From assembly GCA_039807445.1 (NCBI GenBank), contig JBDHRG010000025.1, positions 1-27,327 on the forward strand: 27,327 nt of DNA, given 5' to 3'. Positions 8,799 to 16,731 of this stretch are shown here, piece after piece. A program made the translations under genes and the position numbers. The notes under the pieces were generated by a model. The model did not search any database. It was not told the DNA's origin and saw only the letters and a list, made by a program, of their open reading frames with translations. The DNA is from JBDHRG01 sp039807445. Its GTDB lineage: Bacteria > Pseudomonadota > Gammaproteobacteria > Competibacterales > Competibacteraceae. Within the stretch, counting starts at the first letter, position 1, and each line of letters starts with the position of its first letter.

Positions 8799-9806
8799 AT
8801 GAGCACTGCGAGGCCGGTCGAGCTCGTCTTCCGGGCGATCGCCGAGGACGCGCCCGGGCCGAAGCTGCGCGCGCAGTTCGAGCGTTGCTGGCCTTCGTAC
8901 CGCGAATGGTTCCTGCGCGAAGGCGAGGCCGCACGCCCCTCGTATGCGCTGTGCCGGCGCATGCTGCATGCGCACATGCCCGAGCTGGTGTCGACCTGGG
9001 AGCGCCTGGTCGAGCTCGCCGGCGGGGGCGACCTGCAGGCGCGCTTCCTGTCGCTGTACCACCCGACACCGTTTCTCGCCGGCTGTTCGCAGGCGCTGTG
9101 GACGGCGGAGCCGTCGGCGCTGCTGCGCAACTACGACTACCGCTCGCACCTGCTCGACGGCGTGTGGCTCGCGAGCAGGTTCACCGGCACCCGTGTGATC
9201 GCGATGGCCGACTGCGTGTGGGGAGCACTCGATGGCCTCAACGAGCACGGGCTCGCGGTATCGCTGGCCTTCGGCGGGCGGCGTGCGGTGGGGCCGGGCT
9301 TCGGCATCGCGCTGATCCTGCGCTACGTTCTGGAGACCTGTGCGAGCGTCGCCGAAGCGGTGGCGGTGCTCGAGCGCGTGCCGGTGCAGATGGCGTACAA
9401 CGTCGCGCTGCTCGACCGCGGCGGCCACCACGCCACGGTCGGCATCGCGCCCGATCGCGAGCCCGTGGTCAGCGCCGACAGGGCGTCCACCAATCGCCAG
9501 GGCGCGATCGACTGGCCCGAGCACGCCCGTCAGTGGCGCACGCTCGAGCGCGAGGCGCGGCTGCAGGCCTGCCTCGCCGATCCCGCCGCGGGCCTGGAGG
9601 GGCTGACCCGCACCTTCCTCGAGCCACCGGTGTACCGCGCTTCGCATGCGCAGGGCTGGGGCACGCTGTACACGGCGCGCTATTTCCCGCACAGCGGCGA
9701 AGCCGAGTGCCTGTGGCTCGACGCTGCCTGGCGGCAGTCGTTCGATCGTTTCGTCGAAGGCGAACGCGTGGTTCGCTTCGCCGCTGCCGAATCAGCGCGA
9801 GGATGA
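8799..9806 (+). CDS. C45/acyltransferase-type Ntn hydrolase
   Basis: 335 residues. It resembles the peptidase C45 / acyl-CoA:6-aminopenicillanate acyltransferase family, N-terminal-nucleophile enzymes that self-cleave before a Cys and then hydrolyse or transfer acyl groups at amide bonds. Supporting features are GC96S (candidate self-cleavage site and nucleophile), RNYDY at 110-114, WGALDGLNEHGLAVSLAFGG at about 141-160, TNR at 231-233 and a C-terminal WGTLYTARYFP. If cleavage occurs at Gly95/Cys96 the pro-segment would be about 95 residues. No signal peptide is seen, so a cytoplasmic role is likely. It is sandwiched between a nitrilase-family gene and an ATP-grasp gene; beta-lactam chemistry is not implied. 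The family is fairly sure, the substrate unknown. Confidence 0.78.
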   Translation: MSTARPVELVFRAIAEDAPGPKLRAQFERCWPSYREWFLREGEAARPSYALCRRMLHAHMPELVSTWERLVELAGGGDLQARFLSLYHPTPFLAGCSQALWTAEPSALLRNYDYRSHLLDGVWLASRFTGTRVIAMADCVWGALDGLNEHGLAVSLAFGGRRAVGPGFGIALILRYVLETCASVAEAVAVLERVPVQMAYNVALLDRGGHHATVGIAPDREPVVSADRASTNRQGAIDWPEHARQWRTLEREARLQACLADPAAGLEGLTRTFLEPPVYRASHAQGWGTLYTARYFPHSGEAECLWLDAAWRQSFDRFVEGERVVRFAAAESARG

Positions 9807-9831
9807 GCACGCGAGCGCGCGCGGGTTTGCT

Positions 9832-9859
9832 CCGCCGGCTGCTGCACCTGATCCGGCGG
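9832..9859. repeat. Short inverted repeat between the C45 and ATP-grasp genes
   Basis: CCGCCGG (9832-9838) and CCGGCGG (9853-9859) are perfect reverse complements separated by 14 bases, inside the 83-base gap. It could be a small mRNA stem that tunes expression of the ATP-grasp gene, or chance in GC-rich DNA. Confidence 0.3.
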
Positions 9860-9889
9860 TGTCTGTCTGGGGGAGGAGGAGAAAAAAAC

Positions 9890-11344
9890 ATGAGCAACGA
9901 CAAACGCGTCCGGCTCGAAGGTCTGTCCGAGATCTTCGCGTTCTTCCGCGAGAACACCACGCCGATCTGGTTCGTCGCGCCGGTGCCGTTCAGCCTGCTC
10001 GGCATGGACCGCTGGGTGAAGAACCTGGAGTTCATCAACTACTTCGACTCGTTCGACCGGCGCCATCCGCGCGTCTTCGTGCCGCACCTGTCCGGGCCGC
10101 GTGACTTCATGTCGATGGAGGAGGTCGGCAACTTCCTGCTCGGCCACAAGGAGGTCGCCGACTGCATCCGTGCGCGCGGGCCGGGCAAGGTGATGCTGGT
10201 GATGTTCGACCAGGAGAGCGAGCAGCTCGTGCGCGAACTCGGCTGCGAGATGGCGCTGCCGCCCGACAGCCTGCGCCGCCGAATCGATTCCAAGATCGTC
10301 ACCACCCAGCTCGGCAACGAGGCCGGCGTGGCCAGCGCACCGAACGTGCTCGGCCGCGCCGCGAGCCACGCCGAGCTGCTGGCGCTCGCGCGCGGCGCCG
10401 GCCTCGGTGACGACCTGGTGGTGCAGACCCCGTACGGCGATTCGGGGCGCACGACCTTCTTCATCAGGAACGCGGCCGACTGGGACGCGCACGCCGAGCA
10501 GATGCGCGACGAAGAGCTCAAGGTGATGCGCCACATCCGGCACATGCCCGGCACGCTCGAAGCCTGCGCGACGCGCCACGGCACGCTGGTCGGACCGCTG
10601 ATGACCGACATCACCGGTTACGCCGAGCTGACCCCGTACAAGGGCGGCTGGTGCGGCAACGACGCGTACCCGGGCGTGCTGACGCCCGAGCGCCGCGACA
10701 AGGTGCGGGCGATGGCGCGCGCGCTCGGCGACCGCCTGTGGCGCGAGGGCTACAAGGGCGTGTTCTGCGTCGACTTCCTGATCGACACCGACTCGGGCGA
10801 GGTCTACCTCGGCGAGCTCAACCCGCGCATCAGCGGCGCCACCCCGCCGACCAGCCTGATCACCTCGACCTACGGCGGCGTGCCGCTGTTCCTGTTCCAC
10901 CTGCTCGAGTTCATGGACGTCGATTACGTCATCGACCTCGAGGCGGTGCAGGCGCGCTGGACCGAATTCGACACCTGGAGCCAGCTGATCCTGAAGCAGA
11001 CCGAGGACAAGGTCGAACTGATCACGCGCGCGCCGGCCTCGGGCATCTGGAAGATGCAGCCCGACGGCGGCATCCGCTACGACCGCTTCGCCAGCGACTG
11101 GACCGAGGTCGTCGGCGAGGACGAAGCCTTCTACATGCGCGTCTACGGCGCCGCCGAATACCGCTACAAGGGCGCCGACATCGGCATCCTGGTCACGCGC
11201 GGGCGGATGCAGACCGATGACCGCCAACTGCTCGAGCGCGCCCGCCAGTGGGCCGCCGGCATCAACGCCCAGTTCGAGGGCGTGCCGCCGGCGCCCGAGA
11301 TGCCGGTGGTCCCGCCCGAGCCGTTCGAGGGCAAGATGTTCTGA
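9890..11344 (+). CDS. ATP-grasp ligase, biotin-carboxylase-like
   Basis: 484 residues. The ATP-grasp fold is supported by a glycine-rich loop region (TPYGDSGRTTFFI near 180-192) and by VFCVDFLID followed by VYLGELNPRISGATPP (about 291-320), where Glu309 and Asn311 would bind the metal-ATP. Such enzymes form an acyl phosphate and join it to an amine, thiol or bicarbonate. There is no biotinyl domain or carboxyltransferase gene nearby, so a carboxylase role is unlikely and a carboxylate-amine ligase is more plausible. The start is decided by a very strong GGGAGGAGGAG at 9871-9881 before ATG 9890, although the frame is open far upstream. It is the last gene of the nitrilase/C45 operon. The N-terminal 100 residues are not recognised. 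Confidence 0.82.
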   Translation: MSNDKRVRLEGLSEIFAFFRENTTPIWFVAPVPFSLLGMDRWVKNLEFINYFDSFDRRHPRVFVPHLSGPRDFMSMEEVGNFLLGHKEVADCIRARGPGKVMLVMFDQESEQLVRELGCEMALPPDSLRRRIDSKIVTTQLGNEAGVASAPNVLGRAASHAELLALARGAGLGDDLVVQTPYGDSGRTTFFIRNAADWDAHAEQMRDEELKVMRHIRHMPGTLEACATRHGTLVGPLMTDITGYAELTPYKGGWCGNDAYPGVLTPERRDKVRAMARALGDRLWREGYKGVFCVDFLIDTDSGEVYLGELNPRISGATPPTSLITSTYGGVPLFLFHLLEFMDVDYVIDLEAVQARWTEFDTWSQLILKQTEDKVELITRAPASGIWKMQPDGGIRYDRFASDWTEVVGEDEAFYMRVYGAAEYRYKGADIGILVTRGRMQTDDRQLLERARQWAAGINAQFEGVPPAPEMPVVPPEPFEGKMF

Positions 11345-11402
11345 ACGATCCCGTTCGCTTCGGGGCGCGCGGTGGAGGCCGCCGATGGCGCGAACCACGC
11401 GT

Positions 11403-12272
11403 TCAGGCGGCTTCGAGCGTGCCGAGGTATTCGCCGATGCCGTGGTCGGACAGCCACTGCGGCGCGTGCGAACGCAGGTCCAGATGACGCCGGCCCTGAT
11501 CGTGTTGCGAAGGCTCGATCAGGCCGCCGTCGGGGGCGCACCAGCGGCAGTGGCCGAGGCTGCGGTAAGCGTCGTCGCTGAAGGCGCCGGCGAGCAGGCG
11601 CTTCACGCTGCCGTCCCAGCCGTCGATCTGCCGATGCGAGAACGGCACGAACGGCACGACGTCGTAGCGGTTCTCGACCCTGAACAGCGGCGGGCGGTAA
11701 TTGCGCGAGAACGCCTCGTCGCCGACCTTCGGTGCGCCGAAGGTGTACACGCCGGCCGGGCTCACGCCCGCGTCCCAGAAGCGCTGGCCGGCCAGGATCG
11801 CGATCGCCCCGCCCATGCTGTGCCCGGTCAGCCACAGACGGCGTCCTGCGCGGTGCTCGAGGACCAGCGCCGCAACCTGCGCCCAGGTATCGTCCAGGGC
11901 CATGAGGAAGCCCCGGTGTACCCGCCCGCCGAGGCTCGGCACCAGTCCAGGTTCGAGATTGACCCGCAGCCAGTCGCGGATCGCGCCGAGCCAGCCGAAC
12001 GCCGACAAGGTGGTTCCCGGAACGGTCGAGCCGCGATACGCGACCACGAGTGCGTCGGCCGAGATCCCGACGAAGCCCATGACCCCGAGTCGCGCACTGG
12101 TGAGGACGTGGATCCCGCCGTTGCCCGATCCGGGGCACGCGGCCGCCGCGCTGGCCCGGCACAGCGCGAGGGCCCGGCCGAGACTGAAACCTGCGTCGTC
12201 CGCGTCGTTCCGACCGCAGGTGCATACGGCCTCGATGTCCTGCTCGCTTCGATCGCTGCCCCAGCGCGTCAT
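11403..12272 (-). CDS. Class 3 lipase-family alpha/beta hydrolase
   Basis: 289 residues. The nucleophile elbow GHSMGG gives Ser152. VVAYRGS near 76-82 is the usual oxyanion strand of class 3 (fungal-type) lipases. TFGAPKVGDEAF at about 177-188 and NRYDVVPFVP, with Asp204, complete the family pattern, and His277 in DHGIGEYL is the likely third catalytic residue. No signal peptide is obvious, though the N-terminus is Cys-rich (CTCG). The start at 12272 is supported by GGGAGGA at about 12280-12286 on the minus strand. It converges with the ATP-grasp gene. Substrate is unknown; acylglycerol or other ester hydrolysis is expected from the family. Confidence 0.85.
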   Translation of the reverse strand: MTRWGSDRSEQDIEAVCTCGRNDADDAGFSLGRALALCRASAAAACPGSGNGGIHVLTSARLGVMGFVGISADALVVAYRGSTVPGTTLSAFGWLGAIRDWLRVNLEPGLVPSLGGRVHRGFLMALDDTWAQVAALVLEHRAGRRLWLTGHSMGGAIAILAGQRFWDAGVSPAGVYTFGAPKVGDEAFSRNYRPPLFRVENRYDVVPFVPFSHRQIDGWDGSVKRLLAGAFSDDAYRSLGHCRWCAPDGGLIEPSQHDQGRRHLDLRSHAPQWLSDHGIGEYLGTLEAA

Positions 12273-12439
12273 CGCCGCATCCTCCCGTCAGGCATCCATG
12301 CGATGCCCTGCAGGGTTCGGGCCAGGTTGCTGGTACGGCTCGCGGCCCGCGCATGGCCGCAGCCGCGCTATGCTGCTACCCGGGAGCCGCGACATATCGC
12401 GGGCGACCGTCGCCGAGTGCCGCGTCGGCGACGGGTGGG

Positions 12440-12568
12440 GTGATCACGCTGGCCGAGCCGCACTGCGGCGCGACCTGCTCGGGTGAGCAGCGCGAGCGCG
12501 AGGCGTTCGACAAGCCGATCGCGGTGCATGCGATCGTGCTCGACGCGACGTTCGTCACCGAGGCGCGC
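12440..12568 (+). pseudogene. vapC: vapC fragment with central deletion
   Basis: The frame encodes VITLAEPHCGATCSGEQRERE followed by FDKPIAVHAIVLDATFVTEAR. This matches two separate parts of the intact VapC at 22246-22653: ITFAELQYGVACSGEQRERN and LDKLIAAYAIALGATLVTNNER. At DNA level the CTGCTCGGG-GAGCAGCGCGAGCGC stretch is almost identical. About 35 codons between the two parts are missing, in frame. The N-terminus with the first catalytic Asp and the C-terminus are absent, and no vapB is seen before it. The remnant ends just before the FUSC-type gene start at 12600, so its arrival may have altered that gene's leader. The remaining 12273-12439 holds the divergent leaders of the lipase gene and this region; nothing else is recognisable. 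Confidence 0.75.
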
Positions 12569-12599
12569 GCGCCGGGGCGGGGTGGCGAAAGGACCGGCT

Positions 12600-14732
12600 A
12601 TGGGAATGGTGGCTTTCCTCGGGCGTTACCTGTTCAGCCACTACCTCTACGGCGGCTTGCGCGTGGCTGCCGGTGTGCTCGGCACGACGCTGCTGGCGTT
12701 CGCGCTGTTCGGCCCGGATGTCGCGCTGGCCGTGTCCACCGGGGCGCTGTGCGTCAGCTTCGCCGACGTGCCGGAGCCGCTGGGACGCAAGTGGCGCGGG
12801 CTGGTCGCTGCGCTCGTCCTCGGCGTGCTCGGCACGCTCGCGCTCGGGCAGTCGCGCGCCAGCGACTGGGGGCCCTGGCTGGTGATGCCGGCGATCGGCT
12901 TCGGTGCCGGCATGCTGGTCGCGTATGGCCGCAGCGCGATGCCGCTGAGCTTCGTGCTGCTGTTCACGGCGACGATGGCGCTCGGCACCCCGATGGCCGC
13001 TGTGCAGCCGTTCGCGTACGCGGCGCTGTTCGCCGCCGGCGGGCTCGTCTACCTCGCCTACGCGCTGCCGCTGGCGCGGTACCATGCGTTTCGCACCCGT
13101 CAGCAGGCACTCGCCGAATGCCTGTACGAGCTGGCGTGCTACCTGGAAATCAAGGCCGGCTTCTACGAGCCCGGCGTCGATCTCGACCGCCAGTACGGTG
13201 CGCTGGTCAGACAGCAGGCCGCGCTGGCGGAGCGCCAGCAGGCCGCGCGCGACCTGGTGTTCGAGCGCCTGGACTCCGCCGCCGATGCCACGCTGGCGTG
13301 TACCCTGCTCGCCAGCCTCGAGGTGTACGAGGAAATCCTCTCCTCGCACACCGACTACGCGCTGCTGCGGCGCGTCTACGCCGACAGCGAGGCGCTGGCC
13401 TTCCTTCGCGATCTGATCCTGAAGGGCGCGCGGGAGGTCGAAGGCATCGCCGCGCGGCTGATGCGCGATCGCGAGCCGCGCCCGCGCGTCAGCTTCAAGG
13501 CCGAACTGTTCGCGCTCGAGCACGAGCTCGGGCGGCTGCGCGCCGCGGTCGCATCGCCCGAGGCGGCCCAGGCTTACGCCGCGCTGGTCGGCGCCCGCGA
13601 CAAGGTGGGGCAGGCCGTCGCGCGCATCGCCGAACTGCACGCCGTCGCGCGCACGCCGGTGCCGCCGCAAGGCGTCCTCGGCGGCGCCGATCTGACACCC
13701 TTCGTCGGCCGGCCGAGCTATGCGCCGCGCCTGCTGCTCGAACAGCTCACGCCGGCCTCGCCGGTGCTGCGCTATGCGCTGCGGCTCGCACTGGCGCTGG
13801 GGGCCGGGCTGGCGCTGACGGCGGTGCTGCCGTATGCCGCGCACGGCTACTGGATCGTGCTGACGATCGCCGTGGTGCTGCGGCCGAACTTCAGCCTCAC
13901 GCGCCAGCGGCTGAAGGACCGCCTCGCCGGCAATCTGGTCGGCTGCGTGCTGGCCGCGGCGATCCTGCAGACCGAGCCGCCGCCGCTGGCCGTGCTGGCG
14001 CTGATCTTCGTCGCCAACACCGTCGCCCATGCCTGTGTCAGCCTGCGCTACCGCTACACGGCGATCGCCGCCTGCGTGCTGGTGCTGCTGCAGATCCACC
14101 TGCTGCACCCGGGCGGGTTCGCGATCGCCGAGCGCCTGCTCGACACGCTGGTCGGCGTGGCCATCGCCTATGGCTTCAGCTACGTGCTGCCGAGCTGGGA
14201 GCGCACCGGAATCCGGCGCCAGGCCCTCGCGCTGCTGGACGCCGCGGCCGCCTTCGCGCGCGAGGCGCTGGCCGCGGCGCCGCAGGACCTCGAGTACCGG
14301 CTGGCGCGCAAGCGGCTGCACGAGGCGGTGGCCGGGCTGTCGGGCGCCTTCGGCCGGATGCTGGCCGAGCCGGCGGCGCAGCACCGCGCGGTGGCGGCGC
14401 TTGAGCGCTTCATCGCGCTGAGCTACCTGCTGTCGGCGCAGCTCGTCGCGGTGCGACGCCTGCTGCTGCGGCGCGGTGGCGAGATCGACGCCGCGACCAC
14501 GGCGCGTCTGCTGCACGAAACCGACGCGGCGGTGCAGGGGGCGCTACGGCGCGCCTCACTCGAGTTCGCCCGGCCGATCGCCGAAACGCCGCCGCCGGAG
14601 GATACCGCCGCGGCGCCGGAACCGGCCGATGCCGCCGGCTGGAGCGTCGAGCGGCTGCTCGAGCGCCGTCTGGCCCTGATCCGCGACAATGCCCGCGAGC
14701 TGCAGGCGATCGCCCCCGCACTCGCGGGGTGA
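12600..14732 (+). CDS. FUSC/YccS-family inner-membrane protein
   Basis: 710 residues, the usual size for the YccS-type branch of the fusaric-acid-resistance/aromatic-acid-exporter superfamily. Two hydrophobic blocks of several membrane segments (about residues 10-165 and 390-530) are separated by a long charged, helical cytoplasmic region, and a second soluble region closes the protein; this duplicated layout is typical. The second block has VLTIAVVLRPNFSLTRQRLKDRLAGNLVG, close to the FUSC-domain consensus. The frame is open from 12483, but the upstream part is Arg/Ser-rich and overlaps the vapC remnant. ATG 12600, with GAAAGGA about 5-11 bases upstream, is therefore preferred. Efflux of aromatic or organic acids is a family-based guess. 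It ends 14 bases before the convergent acyl-CoA dehydrogenase gene. Confidence 0.87.
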   Translation: MGMVAFLGRYLFSHYLYGGLRVAAGVLGTTLLAFALFGPDVALAVSTGALCVSFADVPEPLGRKWRGLVAALVLGVLGTLALGQSRASDWGPWLVMPAIGFGAGMLVAYGRSAMPLSFVLLFTATMALGTPMAAVQPFAYAALFAAGGLVYLAYALPLARYHAFRTRQQALAECLYELACYLEIKAGFYEPGVDLDRQYGALVRQQAALAERQQAARDLVFERLDSAADATLACTLLASLEVYEEILSSHTDYALLRRVYADSEALAFLRDLILKGAREVEGIAARLMRDREPRPRVSFKAELFALEHELGRLRAAVASPEAAQAYAALVGARDKVGQAVARIAELHAVARTPVPPQGVLGGADLTPFVGRPSYAPRLLLEQLTPASPVLRYALRLALALGAGLALTAVLPYAAHGYWIVLTIAVVLRPNFSLTRQRLKDRLAGNLVGCVLAAAILQTEPPPLAVLALIFVANTVAHACVSLRYRYTAIAACVLVLLQIHLLHPGGFAIAERLLDTLVGVAIAYGFSYVLPSWERTGIRRQALALLDAAAAFAREALAAAPQDLEYRLARKRLHEAVAGLSGAFGRMLAEPAAQHRAVAALERFIALSYLLSAQLVAVRRLLLRRGGEIDAATTARLLHETDAAVQGALRRASLEFARPIAETPPPEDTAAAPEPADAAGWSVERLLERRLALIRDNARELQAIAPALAG

Positions 14733-14750
14733 GGCCGGGTACCGGCTCAG
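14714..14750. terminator. Two hairpins between convergent genes
   Basis: CCCCGC-ACTC-GCGGGG (14714-14729) lies over the last codons of the FUSC-type gene. A second stem, TGAG(G)CCGG-GTA-CCGG-CTCA with one bulged G, spans both stop codons at about 14730-14749. Together they form a compact candidate bidirectional terminator, without a T-tract. Confidence 0.5.
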
Positions 14751-15907
14751 TCGCGCCGCATCAGCTCGCGGCCGATGATCAGCTGCTGGATCTGCGTCGT
14801 GCCCTCGTACAGGCGCAGCAGCCGCACGTCGCGGTAGAAGCGCTCGACCGGGAACTCGTTGATGTAGCCCGAGCCGCCGTGCACCTGCACGCCGCGGTCG
14901 GCGACGCGCCCGGCCATCTCGGTGCAGAACAGCTTGGCGCACGAGGCACGCATGCTGACGTCGGGGTCGCTCTGCCCGGCCGGCTTGGCGTCGTAGTGGC
15001 GCGCGCAGTCCTGCACCATCGACCAGCCGGCGTACAGCTCGGCCTGGCTGTCGGCCAGCATCGCCTGCACCAGCTGGAAGTCGCCGATGCGGCTGCCGAA
15101 CTGCTTGCGCGCCTTGGCATAGGCCACCGACTCGTTCAGCACGCGCTGCGCCAGGCCGCAGGCAACCGCCGAGATGTGCAGGCGCCCGCGGTCGAGCACC
15201 TTCATCGCGGTCTTGAAGCCCTGGCCGGGCACGCCACCGATGATGTTGGCGGCCGGCACGCGCACGTCGTCGAGGATCACGTCGCAGGTCTTGGTGCCGC
15301 GCTGGCCCATCTTCTTGTCGGGCTTGCCGAGGCTGAGGCCGGGCAAATCCGAGGGCACGACGAAGGCCGAGATGCCGCCCGCGCCCGGGCCGTCGGTGCG
15401 CGCCATCAGCGTGAAGGCGCCGGCGCGCGGCGCGTTGGTGATGAAGCGCTTGGAGCCGTTCAGCACGTAGACGTCGCCGTCGCGCTCGCCGCGCGTCTTC
15501 AGCGCCGCCGAGTCCGAGCCGGCATCGGGTTCGGTCAGCGCGAACGACATGATCAGCTCGCCGCTGGCGACGCGCGGCAGCAGCTCGCGCTTCTGCGCCT
15601 CGGTGCCGTCGATCAGGATGCCCTGCGAGCCGATGCCGACGTTGGTGCCGAACACCGAGCGGAAGGCCAGCGCGGTCTGGCCGAGCTCGAAGGCCACCGC
15701 GCACTCCTGCGCCATCGACAGCCCGATGCCGCCGTACTCCTCGGGGATCGACAGGCCGAACAGGCCCATCGCCTTCATGTCCTCGACGATGTCGGCGGGC
15801 ACCTCGTCGAGCTCCTCGACGGTGTTCTCGGCCGGCACCAGGCGCTCGCGGATGAAGCGCTGGACGGTGGCCAGCAGCAGATCGAAGGATTCGGAATCCA
15901 GAGCCAT
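14747..15907 (-). CDS. Acyl-CoA dehydrogenase, last gene of the bad/ali operon
   Basis: 386 residues with complete acyl-CoA dehydrogenase features: FALTEPDAGSDSAALKT, GSKRFITNAPRAGAFTLMAR, QFGSRIGDFQLVQAMLADSQ, QVHGGSGYINEFPVERFYRD and LYEGTTQIQQLIIGREL, with catalytic Glu368. Start 15907 is chosen for GGAGAA about 10 bases upstream and because homology begins there. It lies 41 bases after badK in the same direction. The classical cyclohexanecarboxylate pathway needs only AliB, so this second dehydrogenase is an addition. Plausible roles are oxidation of pimeloyl-CoA or another dicarboxylyl-CoA after ring opening, or a second ring dehydrogenase. The conserved Glu makes it a conventional catalyst, unlike AliB. 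Specificity cannot be read from sequence. Confidence 0.87.
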   Translation of the reverse strand: MALDSESFDLLLATVQRFIRERLVPAENTVEELDEVPADIVEDMKAMGLFGLSIPEEYGGIGLSMAQECAVAFELGQTALAFRSVFGTNVGIGSQGILIDGTEAQKRELLPRVASGELIMSFALTEPDAGSDSAALKTRGERDGDVYVLNGSKRFITNAPRAGAFTLMARTDGPGAGGISAFVVPSDLPGLSLGKPDKKMGQRGTKTCDVILDDVRVPAANIIGGVPGQGFKTAMKVLDRGRLHISAVACGLAQRVLNESVAYAKARKQFGSRIGDFQLVQAMLADSQAELYAGWSMVQDCARHYDAKPAGQSDPDVSMRASCAKLFCTEMAGRVADRGVQVHGGSGYINEFPVERFYRDVRLLRLYEGTTQIQQLIIGRELMRRD

Positions 15908-15948
15908 GGGGGACGTTCTCCGGTGGGATGCGGTTGGCGGGCGCCGCC

Positions 15949-16725
15949 TCAGCGGTGCCTGAACACGGGCGGACGACGCTCGATGAACGCCGCCATGCCT
16001 TCCTTCAGGTCCTCGGTGGCGAACAGCGCGTGCATCTGCCGCCGCTCGAACAGAATCCCTTCCGCGAGCGAGCTCTCGAAGGCGCGGTTGATCGATTCCT
16101 TCAGCACCATCACCGCAGGCAGCGAGAACCCGGCGACCGTGGTGGCGACATCCATGGCCTCGTCCATCAGGCGCTCGGCCGGCACCACCCGCGACACCAG
16201 CCCGGAGCGCTCGGCCTCGGCGGCATCCATGGTGCGGGCAGTCAGGCACAGGTCCATCGCCTTGGCCTTGGAGATGGCGCGCGGCAGGCGCTGGGTGCCA
16301 CCCGCCCCGGGGATCACCGCCAGCTTCACTTCGGGCAGGCCGAACTTCGCGCTGTCGGCGGCGATGACGATGTCGCAGGCCAGTGCCAGCTCGCAGCCGC
16401 CGCCGAGCGCGAAGCCGGCCACCGCCGCGATCACCGGCTTGCGCACGCGGCGGATCGTCTCCCAGTTGCGGGTGACGTAGTCGCTCTTGAACACGTCGAT
16501 GTAGTCCCAGCCGACCATCGCCGCGATGTCGGCACCGGCGGCGAAGGCCTTGGCATTGCCGGTGATGACGATGGCGCCGATGCCCTCATCGGCATCGAAG
16601 GCGAGCAGCGCGTGGCCCAGCGCGTCCATCAGCGCGTCGTTCAGCGCGTTCAGTTGTTTCGGTCGGTTCAGCGTGATCACGCCGACGCGGCCGACGGTTT
16701 CGACGAGGACGGGTTGCTCGCTCAT
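15949..16725 (-). CDS. badK: Cyclohex-1-ene-1-carboxyl-CoA hydratase
   Basis: 258 residues, a crotonase-fold enoyl-CoA hydratase. AAGADIAAM at about 62-70 and ALGGGCELALACD at 106-118 form the oxyanion and CoA pocket. Both catalytic glutamates are present (Glu112; Glu132 in LPEVKLAVIPGAGGTQRL). General hydratases look the same, but the position directly after aliA in an operon ordered badH-badI-aliB-aliA-badK, as in Rhodopseudomonas palustris, points to BadK. It adds water to cyclohex-1-ene-1-carboxyl-CoA to give 2-hydroxycyclohexane-1-carboxyl-CoA. Only six bases separate it from aliA, so translation is probably coupled. Confidence 0.87.
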   Translation of the reverse strand: MSEQPVLVETVGRVGVITLNRPKQLNALNDALMDALGHALLAFDADEGIGAIVITGNAKAFAAGADIAAMVGWDYIDVFKSDYVTRNWETIRRVRKPVIAAVAGFALGGGCELALACDIVIAADSAKFGLPEVKLAVIPGAGGTQRLPRAISKAKAMDLCLTARTMDAAEAERSGLVSRVVPAERLMDEAMDVATTVAGFSLPAVMVLKESINRAFESSLAEGILFERRQMHALFATEDLKEGMAAFIERRPPVFRHR

Positions 16726-16731
16726 GATGGC

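Noticed and set aside
8799..9806. Penicillin or beta-lactam biosynthesis acyltransferase
   Set aside because: Only the broad family matches; no other beta-lactam gene is present, so the specific role is not supported.
8885..9889. Upstream extension of the ATP-grasp frame
   Set aside because: It overlaps the C45-type gene in another frame, reads as Arg/Ala-rich noise, and a strong ribosome site precedes ATG 9890.
9890..11344. Biotin carboxylase subunit of an acyl-CoA carboxylase
   Set aside because: The fold resembles it, but there is no biotin carrier or carboxyltransferase gene next to it, and its neighbours are amide hydrolases.
12555..14516. A 653-residue minus-strand frame
   Set aside because: It is antisense to the FUSC-type protein; composition is Gln/Arg/Ala-rich without motifs.
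15908..16249. N-terminal extension of the last acyl-CoA dehydrogenase
   Set aside because: It overlaps badK, lacks homology, and MALDSESFDLLL at 15907 has a suitable ribosome site.
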